A stretch of DNA of 31,383 bases from positions 1-31,383 of the forward strand of contig PFRW01000056.1 in assembly GCA_002788755.1 (NCBI GenBank), in the 5' to 3' direction. The DNA is from Candidatus Peregrinibacteria bacterium CG_4_9_14_0_2_um_filter_41_14 (lineage in GTDB: Bacteria; Patescibacteriota; Gracilibacteria; UBA1369; UM-FILTER-41-14). Of this stretch, positions 1 to 9,920 are shown piece by piece. Every line of letters starts with the position of its first letter. Position 1 is the stretch's first letter. The position numbers and the translations under genes are program-made. The notes under the pieces were generated by a model. That model saw only the letters and a list, made by a program, of their open reading frames with translations. It searched no databases and was not told the DNA's origin.

Positions 1-3000
1 GATCATCCAAACTCAAATCGGCAAAAGGCGATAGCGGCGCAAATGTTGGGGCCACCCGCGGCCTTGACGTGGTTACATTACTATCAGCCGGGTCTTTAAA
101 TTGGACCTTATTACCTGTACTTATTAGGATACGAGCCAATGCCTTCCTTCCGTCTTTAATCACAATCCATTGTGGATCGGTTAAGTCACGAATCCGCGGT
201 ACCTCCAAAGTTAGCGTAGTCTTCATCAAATAGATTTGCCCCACCGGTGTCACCAGCGCTTGTCGCCCCTTATTAACCAATACCGCCGCCCCCGGAAAAC
301 CGGAGTCGGCTCCACTTAGCAGTTCCCAAACATAATCATCATTTTGTTCCAAGTCTTGAACGACCACAAACTCTGCAGGTAAGTCGTTAAGCTCTTTTTC
401 ATCTGTAATTTGAATCACATCGTTAAGGCCGTTTGTCCGTTTAATCACGCTAGTCACATAGTTACCATTTTTATCCACAATAACTAAGCGAGTACCATTA
501 TCATCGGCTTCGGTTTCTACTTTTACGGTAGCCCCATTAGCAGTACCAATGTTCCCTGTTTGATTATTAATTTCGGCAATCACATCACCGTTTTGATCTT
601 TAACCACAACAATGTCAGTTGATTCCAAATTATCCAACACAAAGCGTCCGCTACGGTCTGTTTTTAGTTGGCTTTCGCTGTCCATGTTGGCAATAACTTC
701 GACCTGTCCGGCGCGTTTGCGGACCAGTTCTAGCGGAATATTAGGCACTGCCGGCGTAATATATCCCGAAATGCTATTGGCGGTAACTTGGCTGATTGTA
801 ATTTGTGGCAGTGTAACATTAATTGTTATTTCCTCAATTTGCTCATTTCCTGCTTCATCAATAACCCCTACACCAATAAGATGGCTTCCCACTTTATCGT
901 ATGCTTGTAAGCGGAACGAGCCTACAGACGGGTCATTTGCCGGATTGCCATCAAAATCGGTATCAACTTCCGGATCGGCATCGCCCGTTAAGTCACGGTC
1001 ATTACGAGGGTTACCATCGTTATTGCTATCTACGGTTAGGTTACGGTCTATAAAGTAACCAATAACGCTACCGGCATTATCACTACTATTTGTCGCATTT
1101 ATTTCTATTGGTTGATAAACAATTACATCAATATTCTTGTTGTTTTGTGCGCCTAAATTCACCTGAGGCAACGTGTCATCAGAGCATTGCAAATTACTAA
1201 AGGTTACGGTTTGGATAGCTGAACTAATTTTATCAGCCTTAATTAAACGCCAAGTTAAGGTAATTTCGCCAACTGTAATTGGCATACTAACTGTGGGACG
1301 CGCCTGTTGCCAAAATAATGCCGATGCTTGCACTTTTGCCACCTTGGCATCGCCAAAGTTTAAACTGCGCTTGTTGCCTGTGTATTCCTGCCAATCGGAC
1401 ACCGTCGCCTTAAAGTCACCTACCAAGGCATCCGGCAATGTTGCTGTTGTTAACACATAGGTTGCGGTAATTGTTTGATCTGTTAGTCCGGTTGGCGCCA
1501 ATTCTAAAACCAAAACATCATCTTCCGCCAGTTCCGGTACATTTACTCGCACCGTATCGGAACCCTTTGTAAAGCTTACCATTTTTGGCGGGGTTGGTTC
1601 TTGCCATTGCAGCACTGTTGGCCGCGCACTCACATGTTCCGTTTTAGCAACTTTGCTTTGATTAGCCTTTAAATACAGCTCATTCCCAATGCTGTACAAA
1701 ATATCCTCATCATTATCGTCATCAAATTTAAGGAACGCCATTACCGTATTAGCAAAATCAGCCGGCACATAATCAATCAATTTATTAACGGTACCCGTTG
1801 CCGGATCACTTACGTACAAGCCCGGTTCCGGTTCTAAAGTGATTGGGTTTTCTTGCGTAGGGGCAGCCGTTAGCTGTTCCTGATCATTTTGATTTTGTGC
1901 CAATAAACGATTAACACGGGCCTCCGGTTGGCTAAAATCGAGATCCAAGTCCTTCATAATCGCCTCTTCTTCCGGCTTTAGCTCAACATCAATCGCTTTA
2001 ATATCAAAATCCAAATTCAGTAAATCTGTACTGTTTTTATTTAATTCCTTAATTTGATCAGCCCAGCTTGTTGTAAAGTTTGTCGTAAATGTATTGATTT
2101 TATTTGATAAGCCTTTAATCAGATCCATAAAAATACTAACATCGATATGCAAGTACGTATGCCCAATCACCCTAATTTCTTTGAGATAATTAAAGGTTGG
2201 CAATTCCGGTAATTCAAACCCGATTCCGGCCGCAACATCAATCGGTAAGACCGGCGTTAAGGGGCGCGCTGTTAGTGCCTCAATTTGCTCTTTTAGCGCA
2301 AATTCGGGAATAGTCGGCAATAATCCTTTTTCCAGAATACAAGCAATTCTCAGCACTTCAGAGACAATCTCCAAGTACACTTTAATTTGCGCCGTAAACG
2401 AAGCGGCATAGTCACCCAAATCTGGTGGCAAGGGGATTAATGGCAATCTTGGTAAAGTGAGATCCGGTAAATTAGGTAAGTCCAGTACGGCCAACAGATC
2501 ATCAAAATTTGGTGCTTCCGGCAATTTTATCCCCAACAAAAAGCCAAATTCCGGCAACCTCGCCGAAAAATTAATAGGTGGAGCCGCAGGTAAGGTCACT
2601 TTTGGCAGGTTTGGTAGTTCCACCGGCACAGCCTGAAAATCAAACTTCGGTACATCCAAAGTAATACCAGCCTGTACATCCGAAAGATCCAAAGTAATAT
2701 CCGGCAGTCTTGGCAGCGCAATCACCGGCGGATCCGGAATCTGAATAAACAGTTCCAGTAACAGCTGTAAATTACTAAATCGATGGCTCCTACAATCATT
2801 ACACTGTTTAGAATAATCCAACGAAATATTCACCAAGAAGCTGATGTCTTTCCATAAAGAACGTAATTCAACCAGCATTTTTTGCCACGATTTAATTCGT
2901 TCCGTATTATTATTTAGCCATTGGACAACATGCTTATCAAACTGATCCATGTACCCAACAATTGCCCCGGCATATTTTGCTTCAAAATTTTCAACCTCAA

Positions 3001-6000
3001 ATATTACATATGGCAGGTTTAAATAGTCGTCCAAAATTTCGATATTCGTATTCACCGTCCCCGACAAGCCGCCCCATGCCACAAGCAGACTTACGCAAGC
3101 CCTAGATTTTTCATCCTCGCTTTCTCTCATAATCTTTTCAAACTGACCACCGTCAATCAGGGTATTGTTTAACGACGTAAAATCATCCAGATTTATATCG
3201 CCCAAGTCGCCTAGTGCACCACCAAAACATCCCCAACTTGCCCAAGCCACCCCCACTTCTTTCTTAGTATCGGCATACCATTTAATGAGGCGAGTTTGGA
3301 ATTCCACAATTTCTTGAGGGGTCATATACGGGTACTGAATAGGGATAACCTCTTCATTGATGTCCAACAAAGCATTACTGGAAATGTCCGCAAAAAAATC
3401 ATTAATACTACTTAGTTGGTCTTCCGCCTTTTGGATACTACCTTCAAAAGATTGGACGCCGGCCGCAATGTCCGTTAGCGAATTAACCGCAGTTGCCAGC
3501 CCGGGGATATCAGATTCAAATGCTGGGTCTACCGGTACTTCCACCGGCGGCTTCGCCGCCTCCTTTTTCACTTCCTCCTTAGTATTACTATCAAAATAAG
3601 TAGTAAAGTCCGGATAAATAATGTGAATATCCGGTAAGTCCAAGACATTCAAAATTTCATGCATTTGTGCAGAAAGCCAATTTGTTAGCACCGAAGGGAA
3701 CCCCGGCACCTTAACATTAGTCTTAACCGCAACCCCCGGCGGTGCATTTTTACCACTTGGTTTTAAGTTGATTTTTACACCAACGCGTCCGGTTTCTGCA
3801 TTAATTTCATCAAGACCATTTTGCGCAATATCCACTGCCCCATTCAGTAAATCGACCACGGCATGATTAATGTTTTCACAAATATCCCCAAAACTATCCA
3901 AGCCAATAAAGCGATTTACAGAGCAAAACCCAGCCGGATAAATACCGTAACAGTGCGCCATTGCCGTTTCTCCCGTTAATGTCGGCGAAATGTAAAGGCG
4001 ATAAATTGTTACCGGCGCCAAAGCCGCAGGCCCATACAACGTTATCACGGGCGGTAGTGTCAGTCCTAAGACCGGTACCGCCTGAAAAGGAGCCGTAATC
4101 CCATCCACTAAAAAGGCATAGTTAACCGGTATTGCCAGACAACCACGTGAACAAAAGATATTCTCAATGTAATCACCAACATCTTTTGTAAAATCAAGCA
4201 CACCGCTGGAGACAGTTTGAATTGAATCCAGCACGCCATTGCCGTCGGTGTCGCCATGTAAATAGTTATCATAATTATTGGTCGCTTGTTCCGTTAGTAC
4301 CTGCGCATTGGATCGCTCACCGGTAATCGTTGGCGGATTAACGCCTTCTTGGTACGGTAAGTAAATAATATTACCTTGCGCATTTTTAGCGGAGTAGTAG
4401 TAAGTTTGCAGGTCGGTACCGGGCACCACAATTAAGATGTCCGGTTTGCCATCGGCAGGGTAACCATCTGCATCCATTACAATTTGCACTTGGGCATTAC
4501 TGCTTTCCACCGTTTTTACGATCGCTGTAAAACTAAAGCTTATTGAGCCATTTGCCGGCACCGTTAAGCCGGTAATTGCATACGAATACTGGGCATTGTC
4601 CGATCTCTCCAACCGACACCCCGTACAAGTAAGCGAGTCAGTAAGCACTTCGTACTGCGATCCCAACGGTAAATTCAACTTTTGCCCGGTAAAGGCGGCA
4701 CCATTGGTCCGCAAAGTTACGTTGTATTCCAATTTATCACCGGCGCGCAAACTGCCACCATTTTGGTCACGTACGGTAATTGTCGATCGTTGCAAGTTTG
4801 CATCATTTGTAAAATATTCGCTTAAGTCGGTCCGACTGTCCACAACGGTACCGGTATTGGCAATACGTGTTGGATTTTTGCTAAGCACCCGCTTGCCATT
4901 TGCTTCCACATTGGGGAAAAGCAATAAATCATCAACGGCATCCAGCAACAAGAGATCATCATGACCATCTTGAGTTAAATCGACCACAAACAATTTATTG
5001 ATTTTATCCTGATAATTAAGTTTTAAGGGGCTACGTATCAGTTTGCCATCCGCATCAAATTCAAAAGCAAACAAACAGCCTTTTAGTTTAGAACAGCTCT
5101 CTTTTGTTACCGCCAACAACACCGGTGCCGCCGATGCTTCCGGTTGCCACCATGCCAACGCTTTCACGCCAAGCGGCATATTACTGATCATTTTTTGATT
5201 GTTTGCCGACAACTGTAAAATATCACCCGTTTGCGTACCAATCGCAACTTCACTATTAATTGCGGCCAACTGCGTAATTGGGTCGGTGGTTGTGGCAATT
5301 AGTTCACCAATATCTGCCGAAAAATCAAAGACATTTTCTTTGGTATTTTGGACTAAACTAAATGTCGGATCACCAAAAATCAGTTCCTGCTCCGGCATCT
5401 CTTTAAGATGTGATAAACCGATTAAATTAGCCCCGCTCACTTTTAGCAGTGGTTCAATATTCGCATCAATTGCTAAACTTGGCTGTGTGGCAATGGTTTG
5501 TACAATGCCTTTCTTAAGCCAATTCTCAACCAGAGCCTGATCCAAATTCGCTTCATTATGCCTAAAATCAAGATACAAACTATTAATTTGCCAGTTACTT
5601 ATTTGTTCTTTAGTCAGATTTTCGGTTAGAAGGAAGTTAATCGGCAATGCCTGTCCATTAACGCTTAACGACAGTCCCACATTACCAATCGCCTTAAACG
5701 TAAACGGTAGCTTAACCAAGCCCTTGTCGGCGGTAAAGCTTGCTGCCGTCAACTCTAACATATCGGTACCTTCTATTATGCTTGCCGTCCCGCTAAAATC
5801 ACTATTTAGCTGATTCCCATACTGATCCACCGCCACCAAGGCAATTTCATTTTCAAAGCGAGAAACACTTTTGCTTTTACGATCATTTAGCAACAGCCTT
5901 ACCGGCGCCCCCGCCGTTACACTTAACGAAAGTTGTTCACCCTGACCATTGGGTAAAGCCACAGCTAGGGGATACACACCCGCCTGCTTTGGCACTACCA

Positions 6001-9000
6001 CCGGCAAATTCACACTACCATCCGCCACCAAAAACTCATCACCCAAGCCCAGCGCCCCTTGATCATCAACTCTAATTGACCGCGGCCAAACCTGATTAGA
6101 TTGCGATTTTGTTAGCTGCAAGCGCACTGTTGTATTGCTGCCTGCCGCAATTTTAGTTGGTAGTAAGGCGAGAGTATAAGGTGCCTCCACCTCAAATTGG
6201 GCGGTTGCCGTCACTGTTTCCGCTGTTGCGGTTATTCCCACAGCCCCCATCTCTCCCGTTAACGTTAGTTCGGTCAGTTCTTGCCCCGTTGCCATATATA
6301 TATCCTTTTCTTTACTGCCATCGGCAAATTTTGCCGGCCCTGTTAGCTTAACATTAACAGTCACCGCCTTACCGATTAATCGTTGATCCTTAGTATTAAT
6401 CAAAGTTAGTTGCACCTTAAACGGCGCATCAGCAACGTCAGCAACAACCGCAATCACCTTTTGCTGCGGAATAATCTCAATCGCTTTTAATGCTTGATTA
6501 CGAGTTGGCAGTACCGAACTTTCCACAGGTAAGAACTTCGCCGGGTAATTTGCAAATTCATTTACCGTGCCAAGTATCTCTTTTTCTGCCCAACAGTCTA
6601 AGTAATTAAGATACTTAAGAACCTGCGCCGCCGTTTTATTGGCATTGTAATACTGTCCGCAAGCCGTAGTTGCATTAAGTTTATCTTGGTCAATAATAAT
6701 TGGTGGCGCGGCCGGCAATTCCTGTTCCTCCGGTTTTGTAACCGCAAAGCCCCCAATATCTGTCTTGCCCACGGCCGGAAAATCGGTTGCCAACACTTCT
6801 TCATCAAAATTCAAATTTAAGATCGCCGCCTCATACCTTACCTGTGGTAACAAATCACCCCAAGCCTCTTGCCCGGTTAACTGCAGCTGCAACACTTGTT
6901 GGTATTTTCGATTCAAATCACTATTACTCCAGTTGATTACATTTTCCAGCACCACCTTGTTGGCCGCTTCGTTAATCACTGCCGTTAACTCACCACGTTG
7001 TGAAGACCCGGTAAGCTCCGTAAATCTGGTCTCCATCCGTCTCAAATTGCTCAATAATTGCGAATAAGAACCCGCATTAAACAGATCCGGGTAGTCAACT
7101 TTTTCTGTCTGCCCCTCGGCATTTAAAAAGCTTAAATACCGCACTTGATCCACCGGCAAATCTTTGCTTACGTTATCTTGCAGCTGTTGATTAAGTAAAT
7201 CCGGTGTCGGGTCTTTGTGATAAACAAGGCTATCCACCGCTTTAACAGTCCCCGTTTTGCTTGTAGTTAAGTTAATGGATTGCACATTGCCAGCCGCCCC
7301 AAACGGCCTATTTATCGTCAGTTTGTTATTGGGTAGATTGGCAAACATCGCACTCCAGCGGTTACGGTCGGCCAAATTTGTTTCCGAATCAATTGCCAAA
7401 ATTACATCGGCCAACGTAATCCGTTGGCTGCCCACCGTTGCCAATACCATTGCTCGCGGGTCCTCGGCCACGCTAGGATCAACACTTTTTTGCACAGCCG
7501 CCAAATAGTTAGCCGGTGTCCGCAATTCGTAACAGGCTTCATGCGTTGTTGCACTATTAAACACATCAGTCACCAATGAAGTCCGATGCAAGTCCTTAAC
7601 ATTTAAAGCATAAAAGGGATTACATCCAAGCGGATCTTCCCTAAATCTTGCCGCCGCCCCCGCTTCCCACGGTAAATAACATTTATTATCCGCTTCCGGC
7701 ACCTGCATATCTCTAATCGTTTCTACCATCTTACCTTCTTCGCTCCCCCTATACACTCGACACTCATAAGCTCCTTCAATTTGGCTAGCCTCTGTCGAAT
7801 TGATCACCAACGTATTATCCAATGCCGATTTTGTCCGCTGATTCACAAACGTTTGAGAGCTAATGGCTTGTTGTTGCCCATTACTCAAAGTGATATTGCC
7901 ACTAATCGTCAGATTACTAAATAGGGCCGCCGGCTTGGCAGCTGCTTTTGCCAACACATCAACCTTTTTTGCCAGTTCATCATTTAGTGCTTTAAAATAC
8001 TTTTCTTGATAAGCATCCACTAAGGCAATCTGCTTAATCGGATTCTCAATTTCGCCCAAGCTAAAGTCATAACGACCGGTTTGCTCCAGCGCCGTAATCA
8101 CACGATTCAAATAACTTTGAAACAAAGCCGAAACCGGTTTTGCCACTTTATCAATTTGTCCTTTGACCAATACATCCGGAATTTGCCCTGTCACTACGCT
8201 ATTACCAATATTATCCTGTAGCTTGTCAAAGGCTGTAACCACATCTGCATCCGTACTATTTGTCTTTAAGGTGCTCGCAAAAGCGCTTTGCAAAGATTGC
8301 AGCAACTCCTTCGTATAGCGGTTATAAACACGATCCTTGCTAATTGATAAATAATTCGCATAAGTCTGCGCCAAATCCTCATTTAAACTCACTTCTTCTT
8401 CCGGCAAATCAGCCACAAAGAGGTTTTGCCCATCGGCTACAAAGTCGGCATGCTGCCGCCTGGCCAAAAAGTTTTTATCAAAGTAAGCGGCATAATCCGC
8501 AGTATCATCAAACTTAATCACCCCATGCCAAAGTTCCGGCTGGTGCGTATTTTGCGAATATACAAATTTAGTCTGCCCCTCATCCCAACTAAAGCGTGGT
8601 GCCAAAAAGTCGGTATACGGATACATACTGGCAAACTCGTTGCCGCCATTGCTTACCATTGGCAGGGGAACATCACCCACTAAAATCACCCCATTAAGCT
8701 TGCCTTCAATTTCTTCACTTTCAAATAAAGCAAAATTGGCAATCTGATCATGGATCGCCTTAACTGTTGCCACACTTGGCACCGGTAAAATAACCGTTTT
8801 TGTTAGTGGCAGGTCTTGTTGAATCGCATTTGCATATCGATCAATCCGTGCCTTAATTGTTGTATTTGATAAGTCGCTATATTGGCTTGCCATACCGCCA
8901 AACTGTTGGGTTTCTTGATACAGCCCTTCATTAACAAGTACCAACACCGTCTGCTTTGCCGTTGGCGTAAATAGTTGTGCCAACACATTCCCCCCTAAAT

Positions 9001-9088
9001 TGCCCGTAATGCCACCGGCAAACACAGCCAATACAGCACTAGCCAAAGCGATTTCCGTTAGCAATGTTCGCATCCGCCTTAACCGCAT
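1..9088 (-). CDS. Giant secreted/surface protein, C-terminus outside window
   Basis: I read this minus frame from ATG 9088 to base 1 without meeting a stop: at least 3029 residues, continuing past the left edge. Residues 1-40 are basic then hydrophobic (signal peptide or anchor). Residues ~130-155 carry a VILVGDVPLP strand followed by SMYPYTDF, reminiscent of gingipain-like/caspase-fold proteins (inference; no catalytic dyad identified). Ig/invasin-like beta modules seem to lie at ~866-966 and ~1055-1150 (VAVDQYGN). FG-GAP-like Asp-rich strands are at ~1370-1393 and ~2457-2474. A DUF11-like stretch lies at ~1446-1530. An LP-rich segment spans ~2110-2226. Thrombospondin-3-like Asp/Asn repeats are at ~2680-2718, and a carboxypeptidase-regulatory-like module at ~2763-2840. 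The role is probably extracellular adhesion or interaction with other cells; no specific function can be assigned. A second in-frame ATG at 9073 is possible. Small ORFs on both strands inside it are shadows. Confidence 0.85.
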   Translation of the reverse strand, partial: MRLRRMRTLLTEIALASAVLAVFAGGITGNLGGNVLAQLFTPTAKQTVLVLVNEGLYQETQQFGGMASQYSDLSNTTIKARIDRYANAIQQDLPLTKTVILPVPSVATVKAIHDQIANFALFESEEIEGKLNGVILVGDVPLPMVSNGGNEFASMYPYTDFLAPRFSWDEGQTKFVYSQNTHQPELWHGVIKFDDTADYAAYFDKNFLARRQHADFVADGQNLFVADLPEEEVSLNEDLAQTYANYLSISKDRVYNRYTKELLQSLQSAFASTLKTNSTDADVVTAFDKLQDNIGNSVVTGQIPDVLVKGQIDKVAKPVSALFQSYLNRVITALEQTGRYDFSLGEIENPIKQIALVDAYQEKYFKALNDELAKKVDVLAKAAAKPAALFSNLTISGNITLSNGQQQAISSQTFVNQRTKSALDNTLVINSTEASQIEGAYECRVYRGSEEGKMVETIRDMQVPEADNKCYLPWEAGAAARFREDPLGCNPFYALNVKDLHRTSLVTDVFNSATTHEACYELRTPANYLAAVQKSVDPSVAEDPRAMVLATVGSQRITLADVILAIDSETNLADRNRWSAMFANLPNNKLTINRPFGAAGNVQSINLTTSKTGTVKAVDSLVYHKDPTPDLLNQQLQDNVSKDLPVDQVRYLSFLNAEGQTEKVDYPDLFNAGSYSQLLSNLRRMETRFTELTGSSQRGELTAVINEAANKVVLENVINWSNSDLNRKYQQVLQLQLTGQEAWGDLLPQVRYEAAILNLNFDEEVLATDFPAVGKTDIGGFAVTKPEEQELPAAPPIIIDQDKLNATTACGQYYNANKTAAQVLKYLNYLDCWAEKEILGTVNEFANYPAKFLPVESSVLPTRNQALKAIEIIPQQKVIAVVADVADAPFKVQLTLINTKDQRLIGKAVTVNVKLTGPAKFADGSKEKDIYMATGQELTELTLTGEMGAVGITATAETVTATAQFEVEAPYTLALLPTKIAAGSNTTVRLQLTKSQSNQVWPRSIRVDDQGALGLGDEFLVADGSVNLPVVVPKQAGVYPLAVALPNGQGEQLSLSVTAGAPVRLLLNDRKSKSVSRFENEIALVAVDQYGNQLNSDFSGTASIIEGTDMLELTAASFTADKGLVKLPFTFKAIGNVGLSLSVNGQALPINFLLTENLTKEQISNWQINSLYLDFRHNEANLDQALVENWLKKGIVQTIATQPSLAIDANIEPLLKVSGANLIGLSHLKEMPEQELIFGDPTFSLVQNTKENVFDFSADIGELIATTTDPITQLAAINSEVAIGTQTGDILQLSANNQKMISNMPLGVKALAWWQPEASAAPVLLAVTKESCSKLKGCLFAFEFDADGKLIRSPLKLNYQDKINKLFVVDLTQDGHDDLLLLDAVDDLLLFPNVEANGKRVLSKNPTRIANTGTVVDSRTDLSEYFTNDANLQRSTITVRDQNGGSLRAGDKLEYNVTLRTNGAAFTGQKLNLPLGSQYEVLTDSLTCTGCRLERSDNAQYSYAITGLTVPANGSISFSFTAIVKTVESSNAQVQIVMDADGYPADGKPDILIVVPGTDLQTYYYSAKNAQGNIIYLPYQEGVNPPTITGERSNAQVLTEQATNNYDNYLHGDTDGNGVLDSIQTVSSGVLDFTKDVGDYIENIFCSRGCLAIPVNYAFLVDGITAPFQAVPVLGLTLPPVITLYGPAALAPVTIYRLYISPTLTGETAMAHCYGIYPAGFCSVNRFIGLDSFGDICENINHAVVDLLNGAVDIAQNGLDEINAETGRVGVKINLKPSGKNAPPGVAVKTNVKVPGFPSVLTNWLSAQMHEILNVLDLPDIHIIYPDFTTYFDSNTKEEVKKEAAKPPVEVPVDPAFESDIPGLATAVNSLTDIAAGVQSFEGSIQKAEDQLSSINDFFADISSNALLDINEEVIPIQYPYMTPQEIVEFQTRLIKWYADTKKEVGVAWASWGCFGGALGDLGDINLDDFTSLNNTLIDGGQFEKIMRESEDEKSRACVSLLVAWGGLSGTVNTNIEILDDYLNLPYVIFEVENFEAKYAGAIVGYMDQFDKHVVQWLNNNTERIKSWQKMLVELRSLWKDISFLVNISLDYSKQCNDCRSHRFSNLQLLLELFIQIPDPPVIALPRLPDITLDLSDVQAGITLDVPKFDFQAVPVELPNLPKVTLPAAPPINFSARLPEFGFLLGIKLPEAPNFDDLLAVLDLPNLPDLTLPRLPLIPLPPDLGDYAASFTAQIKVYLEIVSEVLRIACILEKGLLPTIPEFALKEQIEALTARPLTPVLPIDVAAGIGFELPELPTFNYLKEIRVIGHTYLHIDVSIFMDLIKGLSNKINTFTTNFTTSWADQIKELNKNSTDLLNLDFDIKAIDVELKPEEEAIMKDLDLDFSQPEARVNRLLAQNQNDQEQLTAAPTQENPITLEPEPGLYVSDPATGTVNKLIDYVPADFANTVMAFLKFDDDNDEDILYSIGNELYLKANQSKVAKTEHVSARPTVLQWQEPTPPKMVSFTKGSDTVRVNVPELAEDDVLVLELAPTGLTDQTITATYVLTTATLPDALVGDFKATVSDWQEYTGNKRSLNFGDAKVAKVQASALFWQQARPTVSMPITVGEITLTWRLIKADKISSAIQTVTFSNLQCSDDTLPQVNLGAQNNKNIDVIVYQPIEINATNSSDNAGSVIGYFIDRNLTVDSNNDGNPRNDRDLTGDADPEVDTDFDGNPANDPSVGSFRLQAYDKVGSHLIGVGVIDEAGNEQIEEITINVTLPQITISQVTANSISGYITPAVPNIPLELVRKRAGQVEVIANMDSESQLKTDRSGRFVLDNLESTDIVVVKDQNGDVIAEINNQTGNIGTANGATVKVETEADDNGTRLVIVDKNGNYVTSVIKRTNGLNDVIQITDEKELNDLPAEFVVVQDLEQNDDYVWELLSGADSGFPGAAVLVNKGRQALVTPVGQIYLMKTTLTLEVPRIRDLTDPQWIVIKDGRKALARILISTGNKVQFKDPADSNVTTSRPRVAPTFAPLSPFADLSLDD

Positions 9089-9122
9089 AAAAAAAAGAGG
9101 GTAAAAATAATTTCTACCCTCT
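9089..9122 (-). terminator. Intrinsic terminator abutting the giant gene's ATG
   Basis: On the minus strand a perfect 8-bp stem (AGAGGGTA/TACCCTCT, arms 9115-9122 and 9096-9103) with an 11-nt loop is followed by eight U, which run straight into ATG 9088. This is a textbook Rho-independent terminator, presumably for the upstream pilin transcript. It leaves no space for a ribosome binding site before the giant gene. Confidence 0.8.
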
Positions 9123-9123
9123 C

Positions 9124-9132
9124 ATTATACCA
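9124..9132 (-). promoter_or_regulatory. Extended -10 promoter of the giant gene
   Basis: The minus strand reads TGGTATAAT, an exact match to the extended -10 consensus TGnTATAAT. There is no good -35 (GGATTT at the expected place), as is usual for extended -10 promoters. The predicted start is near 9117, inside the 5' arm of the terminator hairpin, giving a leader of about 30 nt. Confidence 0.6.
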
Positions 9133-9158
9133 TTTTACTTAAGGGAAATCCACCCTTT

Positions 9159-9176
9159 ACCGCTTCCCTTAGCGGT
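9159..9176. repeat. Small inverted repeat between pilin and giant gene
   Basis: ACCGCT and AGCGGT form a 6-bp stem with a 6-nt loop, 54 bp downstream of the pilin stop. No U-tract follows on either strand, so it is not a classical terminator. It may be a processing or stabilising hairpin, or chance. Confidence 0.35.
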
Positions 9177-9229
9177 TTCGACTAGTCAGGCGTACCGGTT
9201 AGGTAGTTGACTTGGCCGAGTTTTGCGGG

Positions 9230-9757
9230 TTAGCGCTTGATTACGTAGTATTTCTGAGTTGTATTATCGCCTTCGACTAAATCATTAATAGACTTACTAT
9301 TACCGCTTTTTGGCAGTTCAAGCCTTACACCAATTACAAAGCCTCCTGTAGCAAGTTTTGTATATTTGGCTGACATTTTATTAGTAAGAGCATCTAAACA
9401 ATCACCTACAGCTGGAGCATCAACTGCTCCGAATACAGCGGAACTTCCTCGAAGATATGTATCGAGAAACATTTGAAGAGTGTAAGTTGTAGCACCATTA
9501 ATTTTAGTAGTACCAGCAGCATTTAGACAGAAATCATTCGAACCAGTAATACCGGCAGGATAGCCATTATTGTCCAAATTATAAGCCTCTATTGCTGCAA
9601 CCACATCATTTAGCGATGCCTTACGAGCACTGTCACGTGCTGTAGGAATTACATTGGCAATACGAGGAATTAAGGCAGCTGATAAGATTCCGATAATGGT
9701 AATCGCAATCAACAGCTCGATTAGGGTAAACCCCTTTTTAAGAGATTTTTTTGACAT
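9230..9757 (-). CDS. Type IV pilin-like / pseudopilin protein
   Basis: The 175-aa protein starts MSKKSLKKGFTLIELL, the class III prepilin signal: a short basic leader, cleavage after Gly, then Phe and Glu at +5. About 20 hydrophobic residues follow (IAITIIGILSAALIPRI) and form the pilin helix. The rest is a small globular domain with a pair of Cys, DNNGYP and a C-terminal YYVIKR, as in GspG/PilE-type subunits. It is probably cleaved by PilD and assembled into a pilus or pseudopilus. The frame is open up to 9922, but a good promoter lies at 9789-9817, so the start must be 9757 (or MFE at 9766). Neither start has a Shine-Dalgarno sequence. A terminator follows at 9089-9122. Confidence 0.88.
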   Translation of the reverse strand: MSKKSLKKGFTLIELLIAITIIGILSAALIPRIANVIPTARDSARKASLNDVVAAIEAYNLDNNGYPAGITGSNDFCLNAAGTTKINGATTYTLQMFLDTYLRGSSAVFGAVDAPAVGDCLDALTNKMSAKYTKLATGGFVIGVRLELPKSGNSKSINDLVEGDNTTQKYYVIKR

Positions 9758-9788
9758 TTCAAACATATTTAAATAATTAAATCTTATT

Positions 9789-9817
9789 ATTATATCACAA
9801 GAGAGTGCGTATGGCAA
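9789..9817 (-). promoter_or_regulatory. Promoter of the pilin gene
   Basis: TTGCCA (9817-9812), a 17-nt spacer, then TATAAT (9794-9789) on the minus strand: 5/6 and 6/6 matches to the sigma-70-type consensus at ideal spacing. Transcription would start near 9782, about 20 nt before the start codon, giving a very short A/T-rich leader. Confidence 0.75.
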
Positions 9818-9891
9818 CTGTCTTAATGACATAAAAAGATTACCACTGTTTTGTGGGGGGGCAACGTTGTGATAGTGTGACGTCATAGCAT

Positions 9892-9920
9892 CGCAGACAT
9901 CGCAACAGCGCAGACATCGC
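9892..9920. repeat. 12-bp direct repeat pair CGCAGACATCGC
   Basis: Two exact copies (9892-9903 and 9909-9920) lie 17 bp apart between purP and the pilin promoter. The palindrome TGACGTCA lies just beside them. Together they could be a binding site controlling the pilin promoter about 75 bp downstream, or a remnant of local duplication. The rest of the 9818-9938 gap shows only a G7 run. Confidence 0.5.

Noticed and set aside
612..1058. Plus-strand ORFs opposite the giant gene (this one and about a dozen others up to 8683).
   Set aside because: They are antisense shadows of one continuous minus-strand frame. Their translations are low-complexity Ser/Thr/Leu-rich with no motifs.
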